Shown piece after piece: positions 1 through 9,103 of a stretch of 64,000 nt of DNA; the first letter of the stretch is position 1, and each line of letters begins with the position of its first letter. Origin of the DNA: Streptomyces sp. NBC_00440. Lineage in GTDB: Bacteria > Actinomycetota > Actinomycetes > Streptomycetales > Streptomycetaceae. Under the pieces are notes generated by a model. The model was not told the DNA's origin and did no database searches. It was given only the letters and a program-made list of their open reading frames with translations. Position numbers and translations under genes: made by a program. Location: contig NZ_CP107922.1 of assembly GCF_036014215.1 (NCBI RefSeq), positions 1-64,000 on the forward strand, written 5' to 3'.

Positions 1-285
1 CACATCGCTGCGCGATGTGCAAGCGAACACCCGGGCTGCGCCTGGTGTTGCGCTCACGCTCCGCGTGAGCGCCAACGAGTGGCTGCGCCACTCGTGCAAC
101 CATCCCGCTGCGCGGGATGGTTGACGGCCCGTCCGCTGCGCTCCCGAGCCTCCTTGGGCTGCGCCCAAGTGGCCAGGTTTCCGCTGCGCTCCAACCTGGC
201 CAAGCGGGTCCGCTGCGCTCCCCCGCCCAACGGCCCCTCCGGCTTCGCCTCCAGGGCCTCAAGGCCCGCTGACGCGGGCCGGGCT
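1..285. other. Streptomyces-type telomere, tandem terminal palindromes
   Basis: A chain of packed hairpins, mostly with three-base TGC or TCC loops, occupies the window start: 1-19 (arms CACATCGC/GCGATGTG), about 27-50, 50-72 (arms GCGCTCACGC/GCGTGAGCGC), 76-94, 97-123, 153-169 and 171-201, with weaker ones to about 285. Known Streptomyces ends, as I recall them, begin with a short palindrome CCCGCGGAGCGG and then continue with the hairpin seen here at 1-19. I infer that the window starts a few bases inside a real replicon end. In such ends the folded 3-prime overhang is patched by terminal protein priming (Tpg/Tap); neither gene is in this window. Confidence 0.85.
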
Positions 286-430
286 GGCTGCAAGGAGGAG
301 GGGTCGCTCGTTCGTGTGGGTTCTAGTGTATCGCTGCATCAAATTGATGCAGCATGTACCGTTGGCGAAAATATAGGACACCCAACAGTCGCCCAGAGAC
401 CCCTTAATATTCGAGAGGAACGGCCCGTCG

Positions 431-1120
431 ATGACTGGTCACAGCGAATCTATCGGAACGGGCCCCGCGCTGAGCAGCGATTCTGTGCGCAGGGTGAGCC
501 AGTATCAGACGGCGGGCACCAACGCCCGGTTGAAGCTGTTCGCGCTCCTGGAGGCGCAGGGCGTGCCCGCGGCTGAGGCGGACGACCTGCTGGCCTCCCT
601 GGAGGCCGGAGCGGTCGCCGGGGCCGCCGGCGAGGTGGTCGAGTTGGACGGCATGGCGCCGGCCTGCCGGGGCCCGGTCTTCGAGAACGGCTGGGACGAA
701 GGCGTAACGGCCGTGAGCGAGGCCCTGGTGGGCATCGCGGACCGTGACTGGTCCCGGCGTGCCGGCAGGTCGGCCGGGGCCGCTGAGCTGGCCGTGCATC
801 TGGCGGGCGTGAGGCGGCGTGAGCGGTCGGACCTTGTTCGGCTGGAGAGGTTCGTCCGGGGGACTGTGCTGCCGCGCACGCATCCGAACACCACGCAGTG
901 GCGCCGGGTGCTGGCGGCGCTGGGCGAGGCCGGCGCTCTGTGCACCGCGCGAACCGTGAACAGCGACGGGGACTACGTCGTCTGCACACTCAATGCCGGC
1001 CACTACGACCCGGACGACAAGCCTCCCTTCAAAGACGGAAAGCCCGGCGGCTGGCACAAGGCGGATGCGTCGATCTGGAATGACTCGGGCGCGGCCTGCA
1101 CTCCGCACGCGGCCCTCTGA
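431..1120 (+). CDS. Hypothetical telomere-proximal protein with C-terminal Cys/His motif
   Basis: A 229-residue protein that I cannot name. The ATG at 431 follows GAGAGGA (411-417) with suitable spacing. The first 150 residues are helical and charged with no membrane segment. Near the C terminus there is a pattern of Cys, Cys, then CTLNAGHYDPDD, which resembles the small Cys/His zinc-binding pattern C-x-L-x2-GH seen in many actinomycete plasmid and phage proteins. It lies 36 bases upstream of the helicase gene in the same direction, so the two may be co-transcribed. The location next to the telomere suggests a subtelomeric accessory role, but nothing in the sequence shows what it does. Confidence 0.7.
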   Translation: MTGHSESIGTGPALSSDSVRRVSQYQTAGTNARLKLFALLEAQGVPAAEADDLLASLEAGAVAGAAGEVVELDGMAPACRGPVFENGWDEGVTAVSEALVGIADRDWSRRAGRSAGAAELAVHLAGVRRRERSDLVRLERFVRGTVLPRTHPNTTQWRRVLAALGEAGALCTARTVNSDGDYVVCTLNAGHYDPDDKPPFKDGKPGGWHKADASIWNDSGAACTPHAAL

Positions 1121-1156
1121 AAGACATCAGGGACAAGTATTAGGGAGGGCTTGAAA

Positions 1157-3829
1157 ATGCTTTTGGTTCCGCTCAAGGAACACCAGGTCGACCAGAAGTT
1201 GAGTTTTCGTAACTGGGTTGGATTTCCTGCAAGATCGCCTGTTCCTCCGGAAGGGGCGCGTGCGATGGGGGTGTCTGCGACCGGGTCCGGCAAGACGATC
1301 ACCACCGCTGCATGCGCTCTGGAGTACTTCCCGGGCGGGCGGATTCTGGTGATGGTGCCCACGCTGGACCTGATCGTGCAGAGTGCCCAGTCCTGGCGGC
1401 GGGTCGGGCACCGGGCGCCGATGGTCGCAGTCTGCTCGGTGGACAAGGACGAGGTCCTGGAGCAGCTCGGAGTGCGCACCACCACCAACCCGATCCAGCT
1501 CGCCCTGTGGGCCGGGACCGGGCCGGTGGTCGTGTTCGCCACCTACGCCTCCCTCGTGGACCGCGAGGACCCCGCCGACGTCACTGGTCGCCGGACTGTC
1601 CCTGGGCCGTTGGAATCGGCTCTGGCCGGCGGGGAGCGGCTGTACGGGCAGCGGATGGCTCCGTTTGACCTGGCCATTCTGGACGAGGGGCACATGACGG
1701 CCGGAGACATGGGGCGGCCGTGGGCGGCGATCCACGACAACAGTCGGATCCCTGTCGACTTCCGGCTCTACCTGACCGCCACCCCGCGGATCCTCGCCGC
1801 GCCCCGGCCGCAGCGCGGGCGGGACGGCCGGGAGGTGGTGATCGCGTCGATGGAGGATGACTCCAGCACCTACGGCACCCGGATTTTTGATCTCGGTCTG
1901 GCGGAGGCAGTGGAACGCTCGATCCTTGCGGGGTTCGAGATCGACGTGCTGGAGATCCGCGACCCGGACCCGGTCCTGGGCCTGTCCGGGGACACCCTGC
2001 GTGGCCGGCGCATGGCCCTGCTCCAAGCGGCGCTGCTGGAGCACGCGGCGCAGCAGAATCTGCACACCACCATGGTGTTCCACCAGCGGGTGGAGGAGGC
2101 GGCCGCGTTCGCCGAGCAGATGCCGCGCACGGCCGCCGAACTGTATACCGCCGAGGCCTCCGCGGCGGCGCTGGCCGGGGCGGAGGAACTGCCCGCGTCG
2201 TCGATCGATGCTGAGCTGTACGAGCTGGAGGAGGCCCGTCACGTGCCTCCGGACCGGGTATGGGCGGACTGGCTGTGCGGGGACCATCCCATCGCGCACC
2301 GGCGTGCGGTGATCCACCGGTTCGCCAACGGCATCAACGCCCAGAACCGACGCGTACACCGGGCGTTCCTCTCCTCGGTACGGGCGCTCGGGGTCGGGGT
2401 CGATATCACCGGACTGCGCGGGGTCGAGGCCGTGTGCATCGTCGGCTCGCGCAGCTCCCAGGTCGACGTCGTTCAGAACATCGGACGCGCCCTGCGCCCC
2501 AACCCGGACGGCACGACCAAGACCGCCCGGATCATCATCCCTGTCTTCCTCCAGCCCGAGGAGGACCCGAAGGACATGATCGCCTCGGCCAGCTACCAAC
2601 CCCTGGTCGACATCCTCCAAGCCCTGCGCTCGCACTCGGAACGCATGGTCGACCAGCTCGCCTCCCACGCCCTGACCCGCGGCGCCGAGCGGCGGCGCAT
2701 CCACGTCCGCCCCACCCCCGCGACCGGGGCGCAGAACGGAGACGGGCAAGAGGCGAGCGACGAGGCGCAGCAGGAGGTCGACCGGGTCACCTCGGTCGTG
2801 GTCAACTTTGCTTCTCCCCGGGACGCCGCCAACATCGCTGCTCTGACCCGCTGCCGCGTCATCCGGCCCGAATCCCTCGTCTGGCTGGAGGGCTACCAAG
2901 CCCTCATCCGCTGGCGTACCGAGAACGAGATCACCGGCCTGTACGCCGTGCCGTACGACACCGAGACCGCAGTCGGCGTGACGAAGGACTACCCCCTGGG
3001 CCGGTGGGTGCACCAGCAACGCCGCGCCCAGCGCACAGGCGAACTCGACCCCCACCGCAAGGAGCTCCTCGACGACGCCGGGATGGTGTGGGAACCCGGC
3101 GACGAAGCGTGGGAGAACAAACTCGCCGCGTTCCGGTCCTACCGGCGAGCCACCGGACACCTCGCACCCCGGCAGGACGCCGTCTGGGGCGAGGGCGAGG
3201 CGATGGTGCCCATCGGGCAGCACCTGGCGAACCTCCGGCGGAAGGGGCAGAAGAACGGCCTGGGCAAGGACCCGGAGCGAGCGGCGGTGCGTGCCGCGCA
3301 GCTGGCGGCGATCGACCCGGACTGGAACTGCCCCTGGCCGCTCGACTGGCAGCGGCACTACCGCGTCCTCTCCGACCTCGCCGCCGACGAGGCCGGCGGA
3401 GTACTGCCCCACATCCAACCCGGCGTGCTCTTCGAGGACGAAGACATCGGACGATGGCTGGAGCGCCAGAAGAACTCGGGCACTTGGAAAAAGCTCTCCG
3501 AGGAGCAGCAGCAGAGACTGTTGAAGCTTGGCCTACAGCCCGACCAGGCCCCGGCCCCCGCCCCGACGGCAAGCCACACGGCGAAGGGGCCGAGCAAGGC
3601 GCAGCAAGCCTTTCAACACGGCCTCGCGGCCCTCACCCAGTGGGTCGAACGCGAAGGCCCGGACCGGCCGGTCCCACGCGGCGCGGTCGTCGAGATCGAG
3701 GTCGATGGCCAGGACGAGCCGGTGCCGGTGAAGCTTGGCGTGTGGGTCTCGAACACCAAGTCGAGGCGGGACAAGCTCACTCAGGAGCAACTCGTTGCCC
3801 TACGGGAGCTCGATATCGCTTGGGCATGA
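1157..3829 (+). CDS. DEAD/DEAH helicase with helicase-associated repeats, telomere-linked
   Basis: A superfamily 2 helicase of about 890 residues. The N terminus has a Q-like PLKEHQ stretch, Walker A in SATGSGKT (about residues 42-49), and DEGH as the Walker B box. A C-terminal helicase domain follows, with an arginine-finger segment around QNIGRALRPN. From about residue 560 there are roughly four tryptophan-rich helicase-associated (HA) repeats, each ending in forms such as LGRWVHQQR or IGQHLANLRR. Helicases with this architecture are typical of Streptomyces chromosome and linear-plasmid ends (TtrA-like group). I prefer the ATG at 1157 over the TTG at 1151, because GGAGGG at 1144-1149 sits seven bases from 1157. 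It may act in end processing or transfer of the linear replicon; the exact role of such proteins is not settled. Confidence 0.85.
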   Translation: MLLVPLKEHQVDQKLSFRNWVGFPARSPVPPEGARAMGVSATGSGKTITTAACALEYFPGGRILVMVPTLDLIVQSAQSWRRVGHRAPMVAVCSVDKDEVLEQLGVRTTTNPIQLALWAGTGPVVVFATYASLVDREDPADVTGRRTVPGPLESALAGGERLYGQRMAPFDLAILDEGHMTAGDMGRPWAAIHDNSRIPVDFRLYLTATPRILAAPRPQRGRDGREVVIASMEDDSSTYGTRIFDLGLAEAVERSILAGFEIDVLEIRDPDPVLGLSGDTLRGRRMALLQAALLEHAAQQNLHTTMVFHQRVEEAAAFAEQMPRTAAELYTAEASAAALAGAEELPASSIDAELYELEEARHVPPDRVWADWLCGDHPIAHRRAVIHRFANGINAQNRRVHRAFLSSVRALGVGVDITGLRGVEAVCIVGSRSSQVDVVQNIGRALRPNPDGTTKTARIIIPVFLQPEEDPKDMIASASYQPLVDILQALRSHSERMVDQLASHALTRGAERRRIHVRPTPATGAQNGDGQEASDEAQQEVDRVTSVVVNFASPRDAANIAALTRCRVIRPESLVWLEGYQALIRWRTENEITGLYAVPYDTETAVGVTKDYPLGRWVHQQRRAQRTGELDPHRKELLDDAGMVWEPGDEAWENKLAAFRSYRRATGHLAPRQDAVWGEGEAMVPIGQHLANLRRKGQKNGLGKDPERAAVRAAQLAAIDPDWNCPWPLDWQRHYRVLSDLAADEAGGVLPHIQPGVLFEDEDIGRWLERQKNSGTWKKLSEEQQQRLLKLGLQPDQAPAPAPTASHTAKGPSKAQQAFQHGLAALTQWVEREGPDRPVPRGAVVEIEVDGQDEPVPVKLGVWVSNTKSRRDKLTQEQLVALRELDIAWA

Positions 3830-3965
3830 CTCTGGCACCGACCCATCGGTGCGCTAACCAGACAGCGCCGAGCCCGCAGTCCCCATCGGATGTGTCTGGC
3901 AATGTGGGTGTCATGATCACTGCACACCGCCCGATATATCCGACTCGACTCAACGGGGGAGCCAT

Positions 3966-4253
3966 ATGAGCTATGCAGGTCCTCCCGGTCCCATGAAGCC
4001 CTTTCAGACGGACGACGCCGACAAAGCGAGGCGCGGCGCGAGCGGCTGTGTCGTCATCATGTTCGCTTCTGTGATCGCGATTGTCGCTATGGGCGTCGCG
4101 AACTGGCTGTGGCACATTCCTTTGCTGACCCTCACGGTCGGGCTCGCGGCACTGGTCGGCAGCTACCGGCTCGGCGGCCGGCTCCGGCCGTTCATAGCGC
4201 GCCACATGCCCGACCCGTACCCCGAGGACAACAAGGACGACGACCAGGCGTGA
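3966..4253 (+). CDS. Small two-span membrane protein
   Basis: A 95-residue protein with two predicted membrane segments, around residues 30-52 (VVIMFASVIAIVAMGVAN region) and 54-70 (PLLTLTVGLAALVGS). A charged Arg-rich turn and an acidic tail (PEDNKDDDQ) follow. The ATG at 3966 has GGGGGAG at 3954-3960 as its ribosome site. It is 136 bases downstream of the helicase on the same strand. No family is recognised. Small membrane proteins of this kind often accompany subtelomeric helicases. Confidence 0.7.
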   Translation: MSYAGPPGPMKPFQTDDADKARRGASGCVVIMFASVIAIVAMGVANWLWHIPLLTLTVGLAALVGSYRLGGRLRPFIARHMPDPYPEDNKDDDQA

Positions 4254-4867
4254 GTCCACAGGCTGCCTGCACTTGACGGCTCCACCTGACTGAACGCCCG
4301 CGATTCCAGAGTTCGGCGGCTTGGTCGAGGAAGGCGGTGCCCGGCGTGTTGTGGTGCCGCTGAGAGGAACTGCACCCGCCGGCTCTTCCACGACCAGGAC
4401 GCGCGCGAACTTTTCGTCGACCGAGAAGTGCAGGCCCGTGCCGCGGGAGAGAACCTGCTTCTGGGACGCGGCGTCCGATGGTCTGGGGTGCGTAGGCATC
4501 GGGCGGCTCGAGCAGGTTCGGGGCGATAGTCCAGCGACAAGGTCATCCGTCGGCGGGTGATTTCCCGGTTCGTCAGCATGAGCAGGCCCCCTGACCAGCG
4601 CGGTCGCCCACTTTGTGCCGGCGCGGACCTTGGTGAGGACACACCAGGTCTTGAGAAGGATGAGAACGCGCTGCTGACTCTCACTTCGGCGGGCTGGGAC
4701 TTCTCAGATGGCCGCTTGCGCGATTCTCGCCCAGTGCCGTCGCGAACCCTGGTCAGTCTGTACGCAGAAGGACACCGAGATGATTTCGGCACCAGGACAG
4801 CGGAGCGAGAGTCAGCAGGACCCACCGTCTGTGAACTCCTGCGTCACCGGAGGCGGGTTGAAGGGGA
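4254..4867. other. Intergenic stretch without a convincing gene
   Basis: No frame here has a ribosome site together with family-like sequence. On the minus strand, about 4330-4470 reads as protein-like text (LHFSVDEKFARVLVVEEP), which may be a remnant of a lost gene, but I cannot assign it. The 3-prime ends of the plus-strand membrane gene and the minus-strand MFS gene face each other here. Confidence 0.5.
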
Positions 4868-6223
4868 TCATCCGGGAGTGGTGCTCGGCTCGGGGCTCGT
4901 TAGGGTCTCGGTGCGGCGCGGGGTGACGTAGCGCAGGAGGGTGCAGGCGGCAAGTGCGACTACGCAGATGACGGCTACGACCAGTAGCCCGCCGGATGTG
5001 CTGCCGGTTTTTTCCTGGACTTGTCCCATCAGTGTCGGCGCCGCGAAGCCGCCAAGGTTGCCCACTGAGTTGATCAAGGCAATTCCCGGGGCGGCCAGGA
5101 CGCCCACGAGATATTGCTGGGGGATCACGAAGAACGACGAGGCGGCGACTTTGAAGCCGACCGTGGCGACGGTCAGCATGACGACGGCGAGCACTGGGGA
5201 GGCGACGGCCGCGGCTGCCAGGCCTATGGCCGCGAGGACGAACCCTGCGACGAGAACGGTTCGCCGCAGGCCGGTCGTGTCGGAGATGCGGCCCGCGAGC
5301 AGGATCGCGAAGAATGCCGCGGCGAACGGTAGGACAGAGATCGCGCCGACCATAAAATCGCTTAGGCCGCCGATGTCGCGCACGAAGCTGGGGAGCCAGA
5401 ACGTCACCGAGTACTGGGCGAGCTGGGCAGCGAAGTAGACAAAGCAGAACAGCAGCATGTGGGGGTCGCGGAGCATCGACCAGCGCGAGGGGGCCTTCTC
5501 CTGCTTGGTGGCCGCACGCTCGGCCTCTTCTTCGGCCAGTTTGGCGTGGAGGGCAGCCTTCTCTTCGATGGTCAGCCATGCCGCGTCGGTGGGACGGGAC
5601 TCCAGGTGGAACCACACCACCACGCCGATCACGACGGCCACGAAGCCTTCGATGAGGAACAGCCATTGCCAGCCCCGCAGGCCCAGGATGCTGTGCATGC
5701 TCAGCAGAGCGCCGGACAACGGTCCCGCGATGACTGCGGCGATGGTGGAGGCGGAGTAGAGGGCGGCGTTGGCCCGTCCACGGGTGGCGTTGGGGAACCA
5801 CTGGGTGAAGTAGAAGATGACGCCGGCGAAGAAACCTGCCTCGGCTGCGCCGAGTGCGAGGCGCAGCGCGTAGAAAATCCATTCGTTGAAGGCGAACACC
5901 ATCAGGGCGGAGACCAGGCCCCAGCTGACCATGATCCTGGTCAGCCAGAACTTGGCGCCGTAGCGCTCCAGCAGGATGTTACTGGGGATCTCGAAGATTG
6001 CGTAGGTGATGAAGAACAGGCCGGCGCCCAGTCCGAAGGCGCCAGCACCGATGCCGGAGTCTGTGGCGAGGGCGTCCTTCGCAAAACCGATATTGACGCG
6101 GTCGATGTAGTTCGCGATGAACATGGCCATCACGAGGGGGACGAGTTTGCGGAAGGCCTTCGTGGTGGCTGACGTCAGGGCCGGGGAACCGGGTGTGGGC
6201 GTCGCCGTGTCGAAGTGCTTCAT
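4868..6223 (-). CDS. MFS transporter, anion:cation symporter (ACS) type, sugar-acid uptake
   Basis: A 451-residue, 12-span major facilitator. The N-terminal stretch with YIDRVNIGFAKDAL matches the ACS family signature (D-galactonate, glucarate, hexuronate and tartrate importers), as do the EIPSNILLERYGAK and RYGAKFW motifs of the loop between helices 2 and 3. The start is taken at ATG 6223, because AGGTG lies just upstream; an upstream in-frame ATG gives 14 extra residues with no ribosome site. It is the last gene of a minus-strand operon with sugar-acid dehydratase and dehydrogenase genes, so I infer uptake of an aldaric or aldonic acid. A palindrome separates it from the gene before it. Confidence 0.85.
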   Translation of the reverse strand: MKHFDTATPTPGSPALTSATTKAFRKLVPLVMAMFIANYIDRVNIGFAKDALATDSGIGAGAFGLGAGLFFITYAIFEIPSNILLERYGAKFWLTRIMVSWGLVSALMVFAFNEWIFYALRLALGAAEAGFFAGVIFYFTQWFPNATRGRANAALYSASTIAAVIAGPLSGALLSMHSILGLRGWQWLFLIEGFVAVVIGVVVWFHLESRPTDAAWLTIEEKAALHAKLAEEEAERAATKQEKAPSRWSMLRDPHMLLFCFVYFAAQLAQYSVTFWLPSFVRDIGGLSDFMVGAISVLPFAAAFFAILLAGRISDTTGLRRTVLVAGFVLAAIGLAAAAVASPVLAVVMLTVATVGFKVAASSFFVIPQQYLVGVLAAPGIALINSVGNLGGFAAPTLMGQVQEKTGSTSGGLLVVAVICVVALAACTLLRYVTPRRTETLTSPEPSTTPG

Positions 6224-6275
6224 TGCACCTGCCTTCGGACGGAGGGAGCGTGCCGTGGCTGGCATGCCGGAGGGG

Positions 6276-6306
6276 CCCGGGGTTCCCTCTGAGAGGGAAC
6301 CCCGGG
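6276..6306 (-). terminator. Intra-operon palindrome between dehydratase and transporter genes
   Basis: Arms CCCGGGGTTCCCTCT and its exact complement lie around a one-base centre, giving a very GC-rich hairpin in the 101-base gap between the dehydratase stop and the transporter start. There is no U-tract. It may be a partial terminator or mRNA-stabilising element that sets lower transporter expression than enzyme expression. Confidence 0.55.
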
Positions 6307-6324
6307 GCGGGGTGGTGCGGGGAC

Positions 6325-7509
6325 TCAGCCTTCCGCGGTGATGGTGTGGGCGGCGGTGGTGCGCTTGGTCACCAGTTCCTCGTCGTAGGTGACGCCGATA
6401 CCCGGGCCGGTAGGGACCGGCAGGGTGCCGTCTTCTGCGATCGAGGTGTACGAGTCGGAGTAGCCGCAGGTGTAGATCTCCGGCGACGGGTCCTCCAAGT
6501 GCGGGGAGACGTTCGCGACTTCGTACAGAGAGGTGGCCTGCAGGGAGGCGGCGAGGTGCCGGTGGATCGGGCTCGGCCCGTGCACCTCGACGTTCACACC
6601 CAGCGACTCGGCGAACTTGATCGTTTTGAGACAGCCGGAGATGCCGAGGTCGAAGTGCGCGTCGACGCGGAGCAGGTCGGTGCCGCCGGCGAGCAGGAAG
6701 TCCGCCTTGGCCTCCGGTCCGGCGACGTGCTCGGTCTGCAGGATCGGGATGTCGAGGGCGTCGCGGAGCTGCTTGTGGGCGAACGCGCCGATGCCCAGCG
6801 GGCGCAGCGGGTCCTCATACCAGCGGAATGCGGCGTCCTGGCATGCTTTGCCGACGAAGATCGCGTCGGACACCGAGTCGAAGACGCAGGCAGGGTCGAG
6901 CATCAGGTCGGTGCGTTCACCGAGGTTGGCCCGCATGTGCGCGACGTTCTCTGCCTCCTCCCACTTGTTGCCCTCGTGCCAGCTGTGCATCTTGAAGGCT
7001 GTCCAGCCCAGCTCGCGCAGTGAGCCGAAGAACGCGACGACCTCCTCCTTGCTGGTCAGGCTCCCCTCGCGGTCGCCGTTGACGCTGGAGGCGTAGGCCC
7101 GGATCCGCTCGCGGCCACCGCCGAGGAGTTCGGTCAGGGAGGCGCCGTAGATCTTGCCCGCGAGGTCCCACAGCGCGTTGTCCAGCATGCACAGGCCGTA
7201 GGAGTGGGCGGGACGGGAGAGGCGCCGGCCGACCCGCAGGATCTGTTCGCGGGCGTGCCAGGGTCGGCCGACCGCGACCCGGGCGACGTCGGCGGCCTGT
7301 TGTGCCGCGCCGGTGACGGCGTGGTTGGCGTATTCGCCGACGTGTCCGTCGGCTGTGTGCACGCGGACCATCAGTACCGCGCGCCGTCCGGTGACGCCGG
7401 GCTGGTAGTACCAGGATCCGGCCCGGTCGTTGACGTTGAAAGTTCGGGTGTAGCCGGGGGTATCGACATCGAATTCGATGACCTCGACTTTGTCGATGAG
7501 CGTATTCAC
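6325..7509 (-). CDS. Enolase-superfamily (mandelate racemase/muconate lactonizing) sugar-acid dehydratase
   Basis: A 394-residue enzyme of the MR/MLE group. Visible features are an N-terminal capping domain and then the barrel, with K-x-H in AFKMHSW, metal-ligand candidates D in LMLDPAC, E in RWYEDPL and E in LQTEHV, and a late catalytic His region EVHGPSP. The family abstracts the alpha proton of a carboxylate; the neighbours (a keto-deoxy-aldarate dehydratase-like enzyme and a semialdehyde dehydrogenase) point to dehydration of an aldaric or aldonic acid. The GTG start at 7509 is chosen because GAGAGGAA precedes it by four bases. Substrate cannot be read from sequence alone. Confidence 0.82.
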   Translation of the reverse strand: MNTLIDKVEVIEFDVDTPGYTRTFNVNDRAGSWYYQPGVTGRRAVLMVRVHTADGHVGEYANHAVTGAAQQAADVARVAVGRPWHAREQILRVGRRLSRPAHSYGLCMLDNALWDLAGKIYGASLTELLGGGRERIRAYASSVNGDREGSLTSKEEVVAFFGSLRELGWTAFKMHSWHEGNKWEEAENVAHMRANLGERTDLMLDPACVFDSVSDAIFVGKACQDAAFRWYEDPLRPLGIGAFAHKQLRDALDIPILQTEHVAGPEAKADFLLAGGTDLLRVDAHFDLGISGCLKTIKFAESLGVNVEVHGPSPIHRHLAASLQATSLYEVANVSPHLEDPSPEIYTCGYSDSYTSIAEDGTLPVPTGPGIGVTYDEELVTKRTTAAHTITAEG

Positions 7510-7600
7510 GATGTTCCTCTCGGTTCGTGCCGGGCTGGAGGCAGGTGCCATCGGCCGGAGTGCCCGCGTGCGCGGGCCCGGCTGGTGGAAGGGGCGGGTG

Positions 7601-9103
7601 TCAGGAGGGCAGGATGAGGGTGCCGTTGACCCGGCGCGGAATGGTCACGAACCCGTCGCGCAGTTCGTGGGGCAACAGGTGCTCGGGGGCTGATTGCCAG
7701 GCAATGGGGCGGAGGAAACGCCGGATCGCCGTCGTGCCCACGGAGGTGTGCAGGGTGTCGGTTGAGGGCCACGGGCCGCCGTGGTGCTGGGCCCAGGAAA
7801 CGGCCACGCCGGTGGGATAGCCGTCGAAGAGCAGCCGCCCGGTCTGCCCGCGCAGGATGGCGGCGGCGAGATCGCGCACGGTGTCCGTTCCGGCGCCGCC
7901 GTGCACGGTGGCGGCGAGTGAGCCCGGCAACTGGGCGAGCACAGCATCAAGATCCGCAGGCTGGTAGCGAACCAGTACGGCGACAGGGCCGAAGATCTCG
8001 TCGAGGAGCCGGTCGTCCAGCCGGTCGGCGAGGACTGCGGCGGCCTGGACCTGGAACCCGTCGCCGTCGACCGGAGTGCCCCCGATCACGTCGTACCCGT
8101 CCAGGGCGGCCAGGGCGGCTGTGTAGCTGTCGACGATCTGCCGGTTGAGGAGCATCGCCCGCTCGCTCTGGGCGAGCTTCGCGCGCACGGTCTCGATGAG
8201 CCGGTCGCCTTCCGGGCCTGCGGGGATGAGCGCGAGGCCTGGCTTGGTACAGAACTGGCCGCCGCCGAGCGTGAACGATCCCACCAGGCCGGCACCGATC
8301 TCCTCGGTCCGCTCTGCCGCGGCTGCCGGAGTCACCACCAGCGGGTTCACGCTACCCAACTCCCCGTAGAACGGAATCGGGTCTGCCCGCTCGGCGATCC
8401 GGGCTTTCAGCGCCGCCGCGCCGGTGTGACCGCCGGTGAAGGAGACAGCGGAGATGTGCCGGTCGGCCACAAGTGCCACGCCCGCTGCGCGGCCGAAGAC
8501 GACCTCGATGGTGCCTGCCGGTGCTCCGGCCGCCATGGCGGCTCCAGCGAGGATTTCCCCGCACAGCGCCGAGGTCAGCGGGTGGCTGCCGTGGGCCTTG
8601 ACCACGACCGCGCACCCTGCCGCGAGGGCAGCGGCGGTGTCTCCACCGGGGACGGAGAAGGCAAGCGGGAAGTTACTCGCCCCGAACACCGCGACCGGGC
8701 CGGTGGACACCAGCATCCGGCGCAGGTCCGGGCGCGGGCCCATCGGGGTGTCACCGGCGTGGTCGATGACCGCCTCGACGTAGGAACCCTCCTCCGCGAC
8801 TTCGGCGAACAGCCGCAGTTGATAGGTCGTCCGGGTCAGCTCGCCGTTCAACCGTGCCGTACCGAGCGCGGTCTCGGCGTCGGCGGTGGCGACGACATCA
8901 GCACGGCGGGCCTCCAGCGCATCAGCCATCGCGCGGAGCATCCCCGCTCGGAACCCACGGCCAGCCGCTTCCAGTGCGGTAGTCGCACAGGCAGCCCGGG
9001 AGCAGATCCCGGCGAGATCGGTCGGATCTGTTTCGCGCAGAGCCGTCGGTGCGGGCGTGCCGGTCTGCGGGTTGACGGTGTACACCGCTTCTGTGGTGGT
9101 CAC
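7601..9103 (-). CDS. Aldehyde dehydrogenase, 2,5-dioxovalerate (alpha-ketoglutarate semialdehyde) type
   Basis: A 500-residue NAD(P)-dependent aldehyde dehydrogenase. The catalytic Cys is in GGGQFCTKPGL and the general-base Glu in GELGSVNP, both in the form typical of alpha-ketoglutarate semialdehyde dehydrogenases; the cofactor region has FTGGHTGAAAL. Its GTG start (9101-9103) overlaps the stop of the upstream dehydratase gene by four bases (GTGA), indicating translational coupling. In the glucarate/galactarate route it would oxidise the semialdehyde made by the upstream enzyme to 2-oxoglutarate. Confidence 0.88.
   Translation of the reverse strand: MTTTEAVYTVNPQTGTPAPTALRETDPTDLAGICSRAACATTALEAAGRGFRAGMLRAMADALEARRADVVATADAETALGTARLNGELTRTTYQLRLFAEVAEEGSYVEAVIDHAGDTPMGPRPDLRRMLVSTGPVAVFGASNFPLAFSVPGGDTAAALAAGCAVVVKAHGSHPLTSALCGEILAGAAMAAGAPAGTIEVVFGRAAGVALVADRHISAVSFTGGHTGAAALKARIAERADPIPFYGELGSVNPLVVTPAAAAERTEEIGAGLVGSFTLGGGQFCTKPGLALIPAGPEGDRLIETVRAKLAQSERAMLLNRQIVDSYTAALAALDGYDVIGGTPVDGDGFQVQAAAVLADRLDDRLLDEIFGPVAVLVRYQPADLDAVLAQLPGSLAATVHGGAGTDTVRDLAAAILRGQTGRLLFDGYPTGVAVSWAQHHGGPWPSTDTLHTSVGTTAIRRFLRPIAWQSAPEHLLPHELRDGFVTIPRRVNGTLILPS

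Noticed and set aside
1127..3418. A 763-codon open frame antisense to the helicase
   Set aside because: Shadow of a high-GC gene; no family-like sequence and no ribosome site, while the plus strand has helicase motifs.
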